DNA of 64,000 nucleotides from Pseudoxanthomonas sp. Its GTDB lineage: Bacteria > Pseudomonadota > Gammaproteobacteria > Xanthomonadales > Xanthomonadaceae. The DNA lies in the NCBI RefSeq assembly GCF_024710765.1, contig NZ_JANJUE010000163.1, positions 40,832 to 104,831 of the forward strand, written 5' to 3'. Numbering within the stretch: position 1 is the stretch's first letter; each line of letters starts with the position of its first letter. This document shows, piece by piece, positions 37,470 to 46,600 of the stretch. A model generated the notes under the pieces. The model saw only the letters and a list, made by a program, of their open reading frames with translations, ran no database searches and was not told the origin of the DNA. Made by a program: the position numbers and the translations under genes.

Positions 37470-38219
37470 CTACTCGCTCTGCAGCTCGGCGACGAAGTCG
37501 TAGGCGTCGCCGCGATAGTAGGAGCGGGTGGATTCGACCACGCGGCCATCTTCCAGGAACGCGCGGCGTTCGACCAGCAGGCCGGGCGCGCCGACCGGCA
37601 GCTCCAGGTGGCGCGCGGCCTCTTCGTCCAGCGCGACCGCGCGCAGGCGTTGCAGCGCGCGGCGCGGGCGGTTGCCGTGCGCGTCGAGCGCCTCGTACAG
37701 CGAGGTGGTGACGCTCTCCGGATCCGGCAGCAACGACAGCGGCACCAAAGTGCGCTCGATCGCGATCGGCGAGCCGTCGACATGGCGCAGGCGATACATG
37801 CGGACCACGCCGCTGCCCGGCGACAGGTTGAGCGCCATCGACTCTTCCGGGGTCACCTCGCCAACGCTGCGCTCCAGGAACTTCACCTGTGGATTGAGGC
37901 CGCGCTCGCGCAGATCGTCGGTGAAGCTGGTCAGGCGCGAGAACTGGCGCAGGATGCGTTCGGCGACGAAGGTGCCGGCGCCCTGCCGCTGCACCAGCAG
38001 GCCGGCCTCGATCAGCCCGGCCAGTGCCTTGCGGATCGTCACGCGGGACAGACCCAGCAGGTTGGCAAGATCACGTTCGCTGGGCAGGGCCTGGCCCGAG
38101 CGCAGCACGCCGGCGTCCATCAGGTTCTGCAGGGCGCGGCGCAGGCGCAGGTAGGCCACCGCGCGGGTGGATTCACCGGTCTGCAGGCGATGGTATTCAT
38201 CGAACAGGGCTTTTTGCAT
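37470..38219 (-). CDS. GntR/HutC-family transcriptional regulator (NagR/YvoA-like) divergent from zwf
   Basis: A 249-residue regulator if started at MQKALFDEYHR; the track start at 38240 would put a repeated TACCA operator inside the gene, so the later ATG is preferred. The winged helix-turn-helix is clear (QALPSERDLANLLGLSRVTIRKALAGLIEAGLL), followed by a UTRA effector domain with SFTDDLRERGLNPQVKFLE and VESTRSYYRGDAYDFVAEL. NagR/YvoA-type members sense amino-sugar phosphates and bind TGGTC-type half-sites. Here it faces zwf-pgl, with TGGTA/TACCA pairs between the genes, suggesting it controls entry of glucose-6-P into the Entner-Doudoroff/pentose-phosphate route. The effector is unknown. 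Confidence 0.85.
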   Translation of the reverse strand: MQKALFDEYHRLQTGESTRAVAYLRLRRALQNLMDAGVLRSGQALPSERDLANLLGLSRVTIRKALAGLIEAGLLVQRQGAGTFVAERILRQFSRLTSFTDDLRERGLNPQVKFLERSVGEVTPEESMALNLSPGSGVVRMYRLRHVDGSPIAIERTLVPLSLLPDPESVTTSLYEALDAHGNRPRRALQRLRAVALDEEAARHLELPVGAPGLLVERRAFLEDGRVVESTRSYYRGDAYDFVAELQSE

Positions 38220-38230
38220 GAGTAAGAACA

Positions 38231-38317
38231 TACCACTCACGTACCAATAAAGGCAATATCAGCCGACAAATGGTCACATTGGCCTGATTAATTGGTCAGC
38301 GTGGTAGCCCGGTGGTA
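38231..38317. promoter_or_regulatory. Candidate GntR operator array between gntR and zwf
   Basis: TACCA occurs at 38231-38235 and 38242-38246, and its complement TGGTA at 38302-38306 and 38313-38317. Each pair has the same 11-bp period, and the two pairs point in opposite directions. Extra TGGTC half-sites lie at 38271 and 38293. Half-sites TGGT(C/A) fit the HutC/NagR type of GntR regulator. One pair is next to each divergent gene. Confidence 0.5.
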
Positions 38318-38355
38318 TTGTTCCACTCAACCTGACAAGCGAACGAGATGACGAC

Positions 38356-39834
38356 GTGACCGCCAAGACCCTGCCCGTCGACCCCTTCGATCTGGTGATT
38401 TTCGGAGGCACCGGTGACCTGGCCCTGCGCAAGCTGCTGCCCGGCCTGCTGCGCCGCTACGCCGATGGCCAGATCCGCGAGGACAGCCGGATCATCGGCG
38501 TGGCCCGCGACAAGCAGACCGACGCCGATTACCGCGCCAAGGTGGGCGAAGCCCTGCAGCGCGTGGCCGGCAACGACGAGGCGCTGAAGGCCAAGCTGCC
38601 GGCGTTCCTGGACAAGCTGGGCTACCACGCCCTGGACGCGACCAAGGACGAGGGCTGGGAGGAATTCGCCGCCGCGCTCAAGGCGCAGGGCGATCGCATC
38701 CGGGTGTTCTACCTGTCGACCAGCCCCAGCCTGTTCGTGAACCTGTGCGACCGCCTACGCGCGCACGGCCTCAACGGCGGCCAGTCGCGGGTGGTCATCG
38801 AGAAGCCAATCGGCCACGACCTGGCCAGCGCGACGGTGATCAACGACGCGGTCGGCAGCGCGTTCGCGGAAAGCCAGATCTTCCGCATCGATCATTACCT
38901 GGGCAAGGAAACGGTGCAGAACTTGCTGGCGCTGCGCTTTGCCAACATCCTGTTCGAACCGCTGTGGAACGCCAACCACATCGATCACGTGCAGATCACC
39001 GTGGCCGAGACGGTCGGCCTGGAGAAGCGCGCGACCTATTACGACACCTCCGGCGCGCTGCGCGACATGGTCCAGAACCATCTGCTGCAGTTGCTGTGCA
39101 TGGTGGCGATGGAACCGCCGGCGGCACTGGAAGCCGATGCCGTGCGCGACGAAAAGCTGAAGGTGCTGCGTTCGCTGCGCCCGATCACCGCCGACGAGAT
39201 CAGCCACATGACCGTGCGTGGCCAGTACCGCGCCGGCGCGGTCAACGGCATGGCGGTGCCGGGCTACCTGGACGAACTCGGGCGCGAGGATTCGCGCACC
39301 GAGACCTTCGTGGCGCTGAAGGCGGAAGTGGACAACTGGCGCTGGGCCGGGGTCCCGTTCTACCTGCGCACCGGCAAGCGCCTGCCCGAGCGCGTCTCCG
39401 AGATCGTGATCGCGTTCAAGCAGATCCCGCATTCGATCTTCGAGCACGGCGCCGGCCCGGTGATGGGCAACAAGCTGGTCCTGCGCCTGCAGCCGGACGA
39501 GGGCGTGAAGCTGTGGCTGATGATCAAGGACCCGGGCCCGGGTGGCCTGCGCCTGCAGCATGTGCCGCTGGACATGAGCTTCGCCGAGGCCTTTGGCGTG
39601 CACCAGCCGGAAGCCTACGAGCGCCTGCTGATGGACGTGGTGCGCGGCAATCCGACCCTGTTCATGCGCCGCGACGAGGTCGAGGCGGCATGGAAGTGGA
39701 TCGACCCGATCCTGGGCGCGTGGGAAAACCAGCGCGAGACACCCAAGCCGTACACCGCCGGTTCGTGGGGACCGAGCGCGGCGGTCGCGCTGGTCGAGCG
39801 CGATGGCCGGACCTGGCACGAGGACACGGTGTAA
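38356..39834 (+). CDS. zwf: Glucose-6-phosphate 1-dehydrogenase
   Basis: A 492-residue enzyme of normal length that oxidises glucose-6-P to 6-phosphogluconolactone with NAD(P)+. The dinucleotide motif is at the N-terminus (FGGTGDLALRKLLP), the conserved VVIEKPIGHDL follows, and the substrate-site signature IDHYLGKE is at residues 178-185. PFYLRTGKRL and the C-terminal WKWIDPILGAW are also typical. A GTG start with GAACGAGATG upstream is used. pgl begins 4 bp after its stop, so the two form an operon; the divergent GntR gene probably regulates it. Confidence 0.97.
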   Translation: MTAKTLPVDPFDLVIFGGTGDLALRKLLPGLLRRYADGQIREDSRIIGVARDKQTDADYRAKVGEALQRVAGNDEALKAKLPAFLDKLGYHALDATKDEGWEEFAAALKAQGDRIRVFYLSTSPSLFVNLCDRLRAHGLNGGQSRVVIEKPIGHDLASATVINDAVGSAFAESQIFRIDHYLGKETVQNLLALRFANILFEPLWNANHIDHVQITVAETVGLEKRATYYDTSGALRDMVQNHLLQLLCMVAMEPPAALEADAVRDEKLKVLRSLRPITADEISHMTVRGQYRAGAVNGMAVPGYLDELGREDSRTETFVALKAEVDNWRWAGVPFYLRTGKRLPERVSEIVIAFKQIPHSIFEHGAGPVMGNKLVLRLQPDEGVKLWLMIKDPGPGGLRLQHVPLDMSFAEAFGVHQPEAYERLLMDVVRGNPTLFMRRDEVEAAWKWIDPILGAWENQRETPKPYTAGSWGPSAAVALVERDGRTWHEDTV

Positions 39835-39838
39835 GCGC

Positions 39839-40558
39839 GTGACGAATTCCCCCCTCTCCCCCGTCCCGACCGACCTGATCACCTTCTCCGACAGCGAGGC
39901 GCTGGCCGGTGCGCTGGCCGCGGCCGTCGCCGCGGATCTGCGCGCCGGGATCGAGGCCCGTGGCGGCGCGCTGCTGGCGCTGTCCGGCGGCACCACCCCG
40001 CGCCGGTTCCTGCAACGCCTGTCGGAGCAACCGCTGGACTGGGACAAGGTCACCGTCACCCTGGTCGACGAACGCTGGGTGGCGCCGGACAACGATCGTT
40101 CCAACGCGCGCCTGCTGGCCGAGCACCTGCTGCGCGGCGCGGCGGCGGCGGCGCATTTCCTGCCGCTGTTCCGCGACACGCCCGAACCGGAAGATGCCCT
40201 GGCCGAGCTGGAGCGGCGTTTCGCCAGCCTGCCGGCGGCGTTCGACGCGATCGTGCTGGGCATGGGCACCGATGGGCACACCGCCTCATTCTTTCCCGGC
40301 GGCGATCACCTGGCCGCGGCGCTGGATCCGGGCTCGGCCGCGCGGCTGCTGCCGATGCGCGCCCCCGGTGCCGGCGAGGCCCGCGTCACCCTGACCCTGC
40401 CGGTGCTGCTGGCCGCCCGCCACCTGTACCTGCATATCGAAGGGACCGCCAAGCGGGACGTGCTGGACGCCGCGCTGGCCGACGCCACCCCGCAGGCGCC
40501 GGTCGCCGCGGTCCTGCGCCAGGCCCCGGCGCCGGTGCGCACCTACTGGTGCCCCTGA
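39839..40558 (+). CDS. pgl: 6-phosphogluconolactonase
   Basis: A 239-residue enzyme that hydrolyses 6-phosphogluconolactone, the step after zwf. A GTG start four bases after the zwf stop gives the normal length. Motifs of the DevB/Pgl family are present: LALSGGTTPRRFLQRL, VTLVDERWVAPDNDRSNARLL and the IVLGMGTDGHTASFFPG signature. The pairing with zwf and the length exclude glucosamine-6-P deaminase, which shares the fold. Confidence 0.96.
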   Translation: MTNSPLSPVPTDLITFSDSEALAGALAAAVAADLRAGIEARGGALLALSGGTTPRRFLQRLSEQPLDWDKVTVTLVDERWVAPDNDRSNARLLAEHLLRGAAAAAHFLPLFRDTPEPEDALAELERRFASLPAAFDAIVLGMGTDGHTASFFPGGDHLAAALDPGSAARLLPMRAPGAGEARVTLTLPVLLAARHLYLHIEGTAKRDVLDAALADATPQAPVAAVLRQAPAPVRTYWCP

Positions 40559-40568
40559 GCCCCGCAGG

Positions 40569-40599
40569 TTGAGGCAAGACCGGCCACCCTGCTTATAAT
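40569..40599 (+). promoter_or_regulatory. Promoter of the cytochrome c5-like gene
   Basis: A perfect -10 TATAAT at 40594-40599 with a poor -35 TTGAGG at 40569-40574 (19-bp spacer). The start site would be near 40606, about 116 nt before the GTG. The AT-rich hexamer stands out in a GC-rich intergenic region. Confidence 0.5.
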
Positions 40600-40721
40600 G
40601 GGCGCCTTGCCTCGGGCGCCCGCGCCCGGCATCTGTCCGCGAATCCGTCCGGTGACGGTTTCCGGCTCCCCCGTTTTTCGTAGCCAAGCACGGTTTCCCG
40701 CCGTGCTGCCAAAGGTGGAAA

Positions 40722-41240
40722 GTGCGTAATTACGACCTCGAATTCCTGAAGCATTTCTCGATGGTGATCGGCTTCCTGGTGGTGGTCACCCTCGGCCTGA
40801 TCATCGGTGCGCATTTCCTGCACTCCTCGATCCCGGCGGAAGTGAACCCGCAGGCCGCCAAGCGCACCGAAGGCCGCATCGCCCCGTCGGGCGCGGTGTA
40901 TGCCGGCGCCACCGGTGCCGCAGCCCAGGCCGCCGCGCAGGCTGCCGCCGCCGCGGCCGCCTCCTCGCAGGTCGCCTACGGTGGCACCACCGACGGCCAG
41001 GTCATCTTCGACAACCTGTGCGGCGCCTGCCACAAGAACGGCACCGGCAATGCCCCGATGCTGACCGCCGCCGGCATGGGCGCGCGCGCGGCCAAGGGCA
41101 AGGACACCCTGTACAAGCACGCCATCGAAGGCTTCACCGGTCCGGACGGCGGCATCATGCCCCCGAAGGGCGGCAACCCGGCCCTGACCGAAGAGCAGAT
41201 CCACGCCACGGTCGACTGGATGCTGGCCAACGTGAAGTAA
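40722..41240 (+). CDS. Membrane-anchored cytochrome c5 family protein
   Basis: A 172-residue c-type cytochrome. The start is a GTG with AGGTGG 5 nt upstream. An uncleaved N-terminal membrane helix (MVIGFLVVVTLGLIIGAHFL, about residues 8-27) anchors it; an Ala/Gln-rich linker (about 63-85) separates the helix from a single-haem domain with CGACH at residues 100-104. The distal Met is likely the one in GIMPPKGG. It should carry electrons on the periplasmic side, probably to a terminal oxidase. It has its own promoter and a good terminator. Confidence 0.9.
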   Translation: MRNYDLEFLKHFSMVIGFLVVVTLGLIIGAHFLHSSIPAEVNPQAAKRTEGRIAPSGAVYAGATGAAAQAAAQAAAAAAASSQVAYGGTTDGQVIFDNLCGACHKNGTGNAPMLTAAGMGARAAKGKDTLYKHAIEGFTGPDGGIMPPKGGNPALTEEQIHATVDWMLANVK

Positions 41241-41266
41241 GCCTTTCCGGCTTGCCTGCAATGCTG

Positions 41267-41294
41267 AAAACGCCGCCTCCGGGCGGCGTTTTTT
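41267..41294 (+). terminator. Rho-independent terminator after the cytochrome gene
   Basis: Stem CGCCGCC (41271-41277), loop TCCG, stem GGCGGCG (41282-41288), then six T. An A-run precedes the stem, so it could also work from the other strand. Confidence 0.85.
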
Positions 41295-41495
41295 CGTTTT
41301 GCGGGTTTGAGCCAGTCCCTGGTCGCCTTCGGCGCCCGCCCTCTTTTTGCGCTTTCAACAGCCGCAGGGCGGGCCAAGACGGGAACCGGGCGCATTGACC
41401 CGTCCCTCGGCGGTCGGGGCGCGTTGGCGCTTCCCCATCGCCCGTCATCCCCGCTGGCTATCATGTCCGGCTTACCGTTCCGCCAGGCATCCGCC

Positions 41496-43226
41496 ATGCT
41501 CCTACGCCGCACCCTGCCCGCCACCGCCCTGCTGACCTGCGCCGCGCTGGCCCACGCCCAGGCGCCCCGGGTCATCGCCATCGGCCAGGTGCAGGGCACT
41601 GGCACGGCCAGTCCGCTAGTGGGCCAGACGGTGACGGTCGAAGGCGTGGTCACGGCGGATTTCCCCCAGGGCCTGGGCGGCTTCTTCCTGCAGGATGGCG
41701 GAGACGGCGATCCGGCGAGTTCGGACGCGGTGTTCGTGCCGATGGCGTTCGACGCCAACGCAGACGACGGCGAGGTTCCGCAGGTCGGCCAGCGCTACCG
41801 CGTGCGCGGTGAAGTCACCGAGCTGGAACTTGGCAGGCAGGGCAGCCGGCTGACCGCGATCACCGCGGACGACATCGAACGCCTCGGCGGGGCGGCGTCC
41901 GTACCGGCACCGGTCGTGCTGGCCGCCGCGCCCGCGGACTGGGAGGCGCTGGAAGGCATGCGCGTGCGCATCGGCGCGCCGCTCACCGTCAGCGGCACCG
42001 ATCAGGTCGAGCGGTTCGGCGAACTCACCACCGCGTTCGAGGGCCGGCTCTGGCAACCCAGCGAGGTGGCCGCGCCCGGCAGCGAGGCGTTCCAGCGGGT
42101 GCTGGAGGACAACGCGCGCCGCCGGCTGACCCTGGACGACGGCAGCGGCGAACGGGATCCCAAGTCGATCGGCTGGCTCGGCACCCAGCCCGTTCCGCGG
42201 GTCGGCACGGTCCTGGAGGATGTGGAAGGCATCGTCGACGAGCGCCACGGCAGCCATCGGCTGCAGCTGACCGGCCCGCTGGCGCTGCCAACCGCCGCCT
42301 ACCCGCTCGCGCCCCGTGTGCCGGGAACGCTGAAAATCGCCGCCTTCAACCTGGAAAACCTGTTCAACGGCGACGGCCGTGGCGGTGGCTTTCCGACACC
42401 GCGCGGGGCGAAGACCCCCGCGCAGTTGCAGGCGCAGCTGGCCAAGCTGGTCGCCACCGTGCGCGCGCTCGACGCCGACGTCGCGGCGCTGATGGAACTG
42501 GAAAACGATGGCTACGGGCCCGAATCCAGCCTGGCCCAGTTCGTCGCCGCGCTGAACGCGCGGGGCGGCGACTGGCGCTTCGTCGATGCCGGCGAGGGCC
42601 CAGGACCGGACACCATCCGGGTCGGCCTGATCTACCGTGCTTCGCGGGTCACCCCGGTCGGCAAGCCCGCCACCCTGACCGGCGGTCCGTTCGGCGATCG
42701 CAGCCGGGTGCCGCTGGCGCAGGCGTTCCGCCGCGGCCAGGGGCCGGCGTTCGTGGTGGTGGCCAACCACTTCAAGTCCAAGGGCTGTTCGGAAGCCACC
42801 GGCGCCGACCAGGACCAGGGCGACACCCAGGGCTGCTGGAACGCGCTGCGGCTGGATTCGGCGCATCGCCTGGACGCCTGGCTGAAACAGGATCCGACCG
42901 GCCAGGGCAGCGCGATGAAGGTCATCCTGGGCGACTTCAACGCCTACGCGATGGAGGACCCGGTGCGCTGGCTGCGCGAGGCCGGCTGGCGCGACGCCTT
43001 CGCCGTGGCCAAGGTGAAGCAGCCCTACAGCTACGTCTACAACGGCCTGACCGGCCGCCTGGACCATGCGCTGCTCAGCCCCGCGCTGGCCGGCCGCCTG
43101 CGCGGCGCGGCCGAGTGGCACCTCAACGCCGATTCGGCCGACAGCGCGGGCTATCCGCACGGCGATCCCGCCCAGCCCTGGCGCAGCTCGGATCATGATC
43201 CGCTGCTGCTGGGGTTCGATCTCTGA
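41496..43226 (+). CDS. ExeM/NucH-like extracellular endonuclease
   Basis: A 576-residue secreted nuclease. The signal peptide is LPATALLTCAALAHAQA; an alternative start 11 codons upstream only lengthens the n-region. Residues about 25-200 form an OB-fold/lamin-tail-like nucleic-acid-binding part (VTVEGVVTADFPQGLGGFFLQD). From about 280 the endonuclease/exonuclease/phosphatase domain has its metal and catalytic motifs: IAAFNLENLFNGD, ALMELENDGYG, VVVANHFKSKGC, ILGDFNAYAMEDP, GRLDHALLS and SSDHDPLLLGFDL. ExeM-type enzymes degrade extracellular DNA in biofilms or for nutrient use. It stands alone and is flanked by inverted repeats. Confidence 0.9.
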   Translation: MLLRRTLPATALLTCAALAHAQAPRVIAIGQVQGTGTASPLVGQTVTVEGVVTADFPQGLGGFFLQDGGDGDPASSDAVFVPMAFDANADDGEVPQVGQRYRVRGEVTELELGRQGSRLTAITADDIERLGGAASVPAPVVLAAAPADWEALEGMRVRIGAPLTVSGTDQVERFGELTTAFEGRLWQPSEVAAPGSEAFQRVLEDNARRRLTLDDGSGERDPKSIGWLGTQPVPRVGTVLEDVEGIVDERHGSHRLQLTGPLALPTAAYPLAPRVPGTLKIAAFNLENLFNGDGRGGGFPTPRGAKTPAQLQAQLAKLVATVRALDADVAALMELENDGYGPESSLAQFVAALNARGGDWRFVDAGEGPGPDTIRVGLIYRASRVTPVGKPATLTGGPFGDRSRVPLAQAFRRGQGPAFVVVANHFKSKGCSEATGADQDQGDTQGCWNALRLDSAHRLDAWLKQDPTGQGSAMKVILGDFNAYAMEDPVRWLREAGWRDAFAVAKVKQPYSYVYNGLTGRLDHALLSPALAGRLRGAAEWHLNADSADSAGYPHGDPAQPWRSSDHDPLLLGFDL

Positions 43227-43276
43227 GTGGGCGGATGCCGGTTTTCACGGGAAAAGCCTGCCTCTGTTTGCCTTTG

Positions 43277-43436
43277 GAAGAGCAAATCCCCCCGTCGCCT
43301 GCGGCGCCGGCCCCCTTTTTCAAAGGGGGCGATGCCCCATGCATGGGACCGCTCTTGTCTCTCGCTTGACCCGCCGTTCGGCTGTTGAAAGCGAAAAAGG
43401 GGGACCCAGGGGGATTTGTTCTTCGCGCCAACCACA
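43277..43436. repeat. CCCCTTTTTCAAAGGGG-type intergenic repeats
   Basis: In the 380-bp stretch before the oxidoreductase gene, AGCAAATCCCCCC is followed by a CCCCCTTTTTCAAAGGGGG palindrome, then an inverted AAAAAGGGGGACCCAGGGGGATTTG. The same modules reappear at 61634-61795. They look like one dispersed palindromic repeat family. Confidence 0.65.
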
Positions 43437-43606
43437 GGCGCTTTTCAACAGCAGCCGAGTGGCGGGTCAATCCCCGTCACGTCGACCCATCCTTGCTTCG
43501 ACAGCGCCACACCTGAACCAGGGCCGCGGGACCCCCGCTGCTACAATTCGCGCCCTTCGCGTCCGGCTTCTCGCCGGATCACGCCAGCCGCAGCCCGGGC
43601 CAGCCC

Positions 43607-46600
43607 ATGACCAGCACCGCCGAACTCACCTCGCCGTCGTCCGCCAACACTCCGCAGATCGGCGTGCTGGACAACGACTACACCCTTGAGCACAAGTACA
43701 CCCGCACCGACGGCCGCATCTACCTGAGCGGCGTGCAGGCGCTGGTCCGGCTGCCGTTGATGCAGCGCCTGCGCGATCAGGCCGCCGGCCTGAACACCGC
43801 TGGCTTCATCAGTGGCTATCGCGGCTCGCCGCTGGGTGGCTTCGACCTGGAACTGTGGCGCGCGCGCAAGCACCTGGAGGCGGCGGCGGTGAAGTTCACC
43901 CCCGGCCTCAACGAGGATCTGGGCGCGACCATGGTCTGGGGCACCCAGCAGACCAACCTGTTCCCCGGCGCCAAGGTCGATGGCGTGTACTCGATGTGGT
44001 ACGGCAAGGGTCCGGGCGTGGATCGCTGCGGCGACGTGTTCAAGCACGGCAACGCCGCCGGCACCTCGAAGCACGGTGGCGTGCTGGCGCTGGCCGCCGA
44101 CGACCATGCCTGCCGCAGTTCGACCCTGCCGCATGGTTCGGAAGACGAATTCGTCAGCGCGATGATGCCGGTGCTAAACCCGGCCGGCGTGCAGGACATC
44201 CTCGACATGGGCCTGGTGGGCTGGGCGATGAGCCGCTACACCGGGCGCTGGGTCGGCTTCAAGACGATCGCCGAAACGGTGGAATCCTCGGCGTCGGTGG
44301 AAGTGAACCCGTTCGCGCGCACGATCCTGCTGCCGGAAGATTTCGACATGCCCGCCGGCGGCCTCAACATCCGCTGGCCGGATCCGCCGCTGGACCAGGA
44401 AATGCGCCTGCACCGCTATGCGGTCAAGGCCGCGCAGGCGTTCGCCCGCGCCAACGGCCTGGATCGCATCGTGCTGGATTCGCCGCGCGCGCGGCTGGGC
44501 ATCGTCACCACCGGCAAGAGCTACCTGGACGTGCTGCAGGCGCTGGAGTACCTGGGCCTGGACGAGCGCGCCTGCGCCGACATCGGCATCCGCGTGTACA
44601 AGGTCGGCATGACCTGGCCGCTGGAGCCTGTCGGCATCGCCGAATTCGCGCGCGGCCTGGAGGACATCGTGGTGGTGGAGGAGAAGCGCGCCTTCATCGA
44701 GCGGCAGATGAAGGAGTACATGTACAACTGGCCGGGCCAGCGCCCGAGCATCGTCGGCAAGTACGACGAGGCCGGCGAGTGGATCCTGCCGAGCACCGGC
44801 GAGCTGACCCCGGCGACGATCGCCGGCGTGATCGGCCGCCGCATCCAGCGCCTGCTTCAATCCAGCTCGATCAGCAATGATTCCATCGAACAGCGCCTGC
44901 GCTGGATGGAGGAGAAGGAAGCCGAGCTCGCGCTGCCGCGCGCCAGCTTCCCGCGCGTGCCGCACTATTGCAGCGGCTGCCCGCACAACACCTCCACGGT
45001 GGTGCCGGAAGGCTCGCGCGCGCTCGGCGGCATCGGCTGCCACTACATGGTGACGTGGATGGATCGCGACACCGACACCTTCACCCACATGGGCGGCGAA
45101 GGCGTCACCTGGTCCGGGCAGGCGCCGTTCACCGAAACCGAGCACGTGTTCCAGAACCTCGGCGACGGCACCTTCTTCCATTCCGGATCGCTGGCGGTGC
45201 GGCAGTCGGTCGCCACCGGCGTCAACATCACCTACAAGATCCTCTACAACGACGCGGTCGCGATGACCGGCGGCCAGCCGGTGGACGGCACCCTGAGCGT
45301 GCCGCAGATCGCCCACATGATGCGCGCCGAGGGCGTGGATACGATCGTCGTGGTCAGCGACGACGTGCGCAAATGGAGCCGCCGCGAACTGTTCCCGACC
45401 GGCGTGGAATTCCATGACCGCAAGCAGCTGGAAGACGTGCAGAAGCAGCTGCGCAAGGTGAAGGGCGTTTCCATCCTCATCTACGACCAGGTCTGCGCGA
45501 CCGAGAAGCGCCGTCGCCGCAAGCGCGGCAAGCTGCCGGATCCGGCCAAGCGCACGATGGTCAACACGCTGGTCTGCGAAGGCTGCGGCGATTGCGGCGT
45601 GAAGAGCTTCTGCGTGTCGGTGCTGCCGAAGGAAACCGAGTTCGGGCGCAAGCGCGAGATTGATCAGTCCAACTGCAACAAGGACTTCTCCTGCGTCAAC
45701 GGCTTCTGCCCGAGTTTCGTCACCGTCCATGGCGGCAATCCGCGCAAGGGCAACATGCTTGATAAGAGCCGAGCCACCGTGGCCGAGAAGCTGGACAACC
45801 TGCCGGCGCCGACCTTCAAGTCGGATCTGGCCCAGCCCTGGAACATCCTGATCACCGGCGTCGGCGGCACCGGCGTGGTGACCATCGGCGCACTGCTGGG
45901 CATGGCCGGCCATCTGGAAGGCAAGGGTGCCAGCGTGCTGGATCAGACCGGCCTGGCCCAGAAGGGCGGCGCGGTGACCACCCACATCCGCATCGCCCGC
46001 ACCCCGGAGGACATCCACGCCGTGCGCATCGCCGCCGGCGAGGCCGATCTGGTGCTGGGTTGCGACATGGTGGTGGTGAACGACTACTGGGCGCTGTCCA
46101 AGGTGCGCGGCGAGCGCTCGCACGTGGTGCTCAACACCTACGAGGCGATGCCCGGCACTTTCACCACCCATCCGGACATGCAGTTCCCGGCCACCGACAT
46201 CATCGCCGGCGTGAAAGTCGCGCTGGGCGGCCGCGATCCGATGCTGGTCGACGCTACCCAGCTGGCCACCGCGCTGATGGGCGACGCCATCGCCGCCAAC
46301 CTGTTCATGCTCGGCTACGCCTGGCAGCAGGGCCTGGTGCCGATCTCGTTCGACGCCATCATGCGCGCGGTCGAACTCAACGGCGCGGCGATCGAGATGA
46401 ACCGGCGCGCGTTCGCCTGGGGCCGCCTGGCGGTGGTCGATCCGCAGGCGGTGCAGGAAGCCGCCGGCCTGATCCGCAACGCCCAGACCGAATCCGAGCG
46501 CACCCCGCGCAACCTGCGGATCCTGCCGCCGGGCGAGTGGGAAAGCACCGAGTGGGGCGCCAACGCCGCGCCGCGCAATCCGGACAACGAGAGCGAACTG

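Larger units (their letters stand above)
41350..43470. repeat. Dispersed repeat flanking the nuclease gene
   Basis: CGCTTTCAACAGCCG followed by GGCGGGYCAA occurs at about 41350-41382, inverted at 43361-43393, and direct with small changes at 43439-43470 (GCTTTTCAACAG...GGCGGGTCAA). The first two copies bracket the ExeM-like gene as inverted repeats. No transposase and no obvious target-site duplication are seen. The coordinates span the three copies; the gene between is listed separately. Confidence 0.5.
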
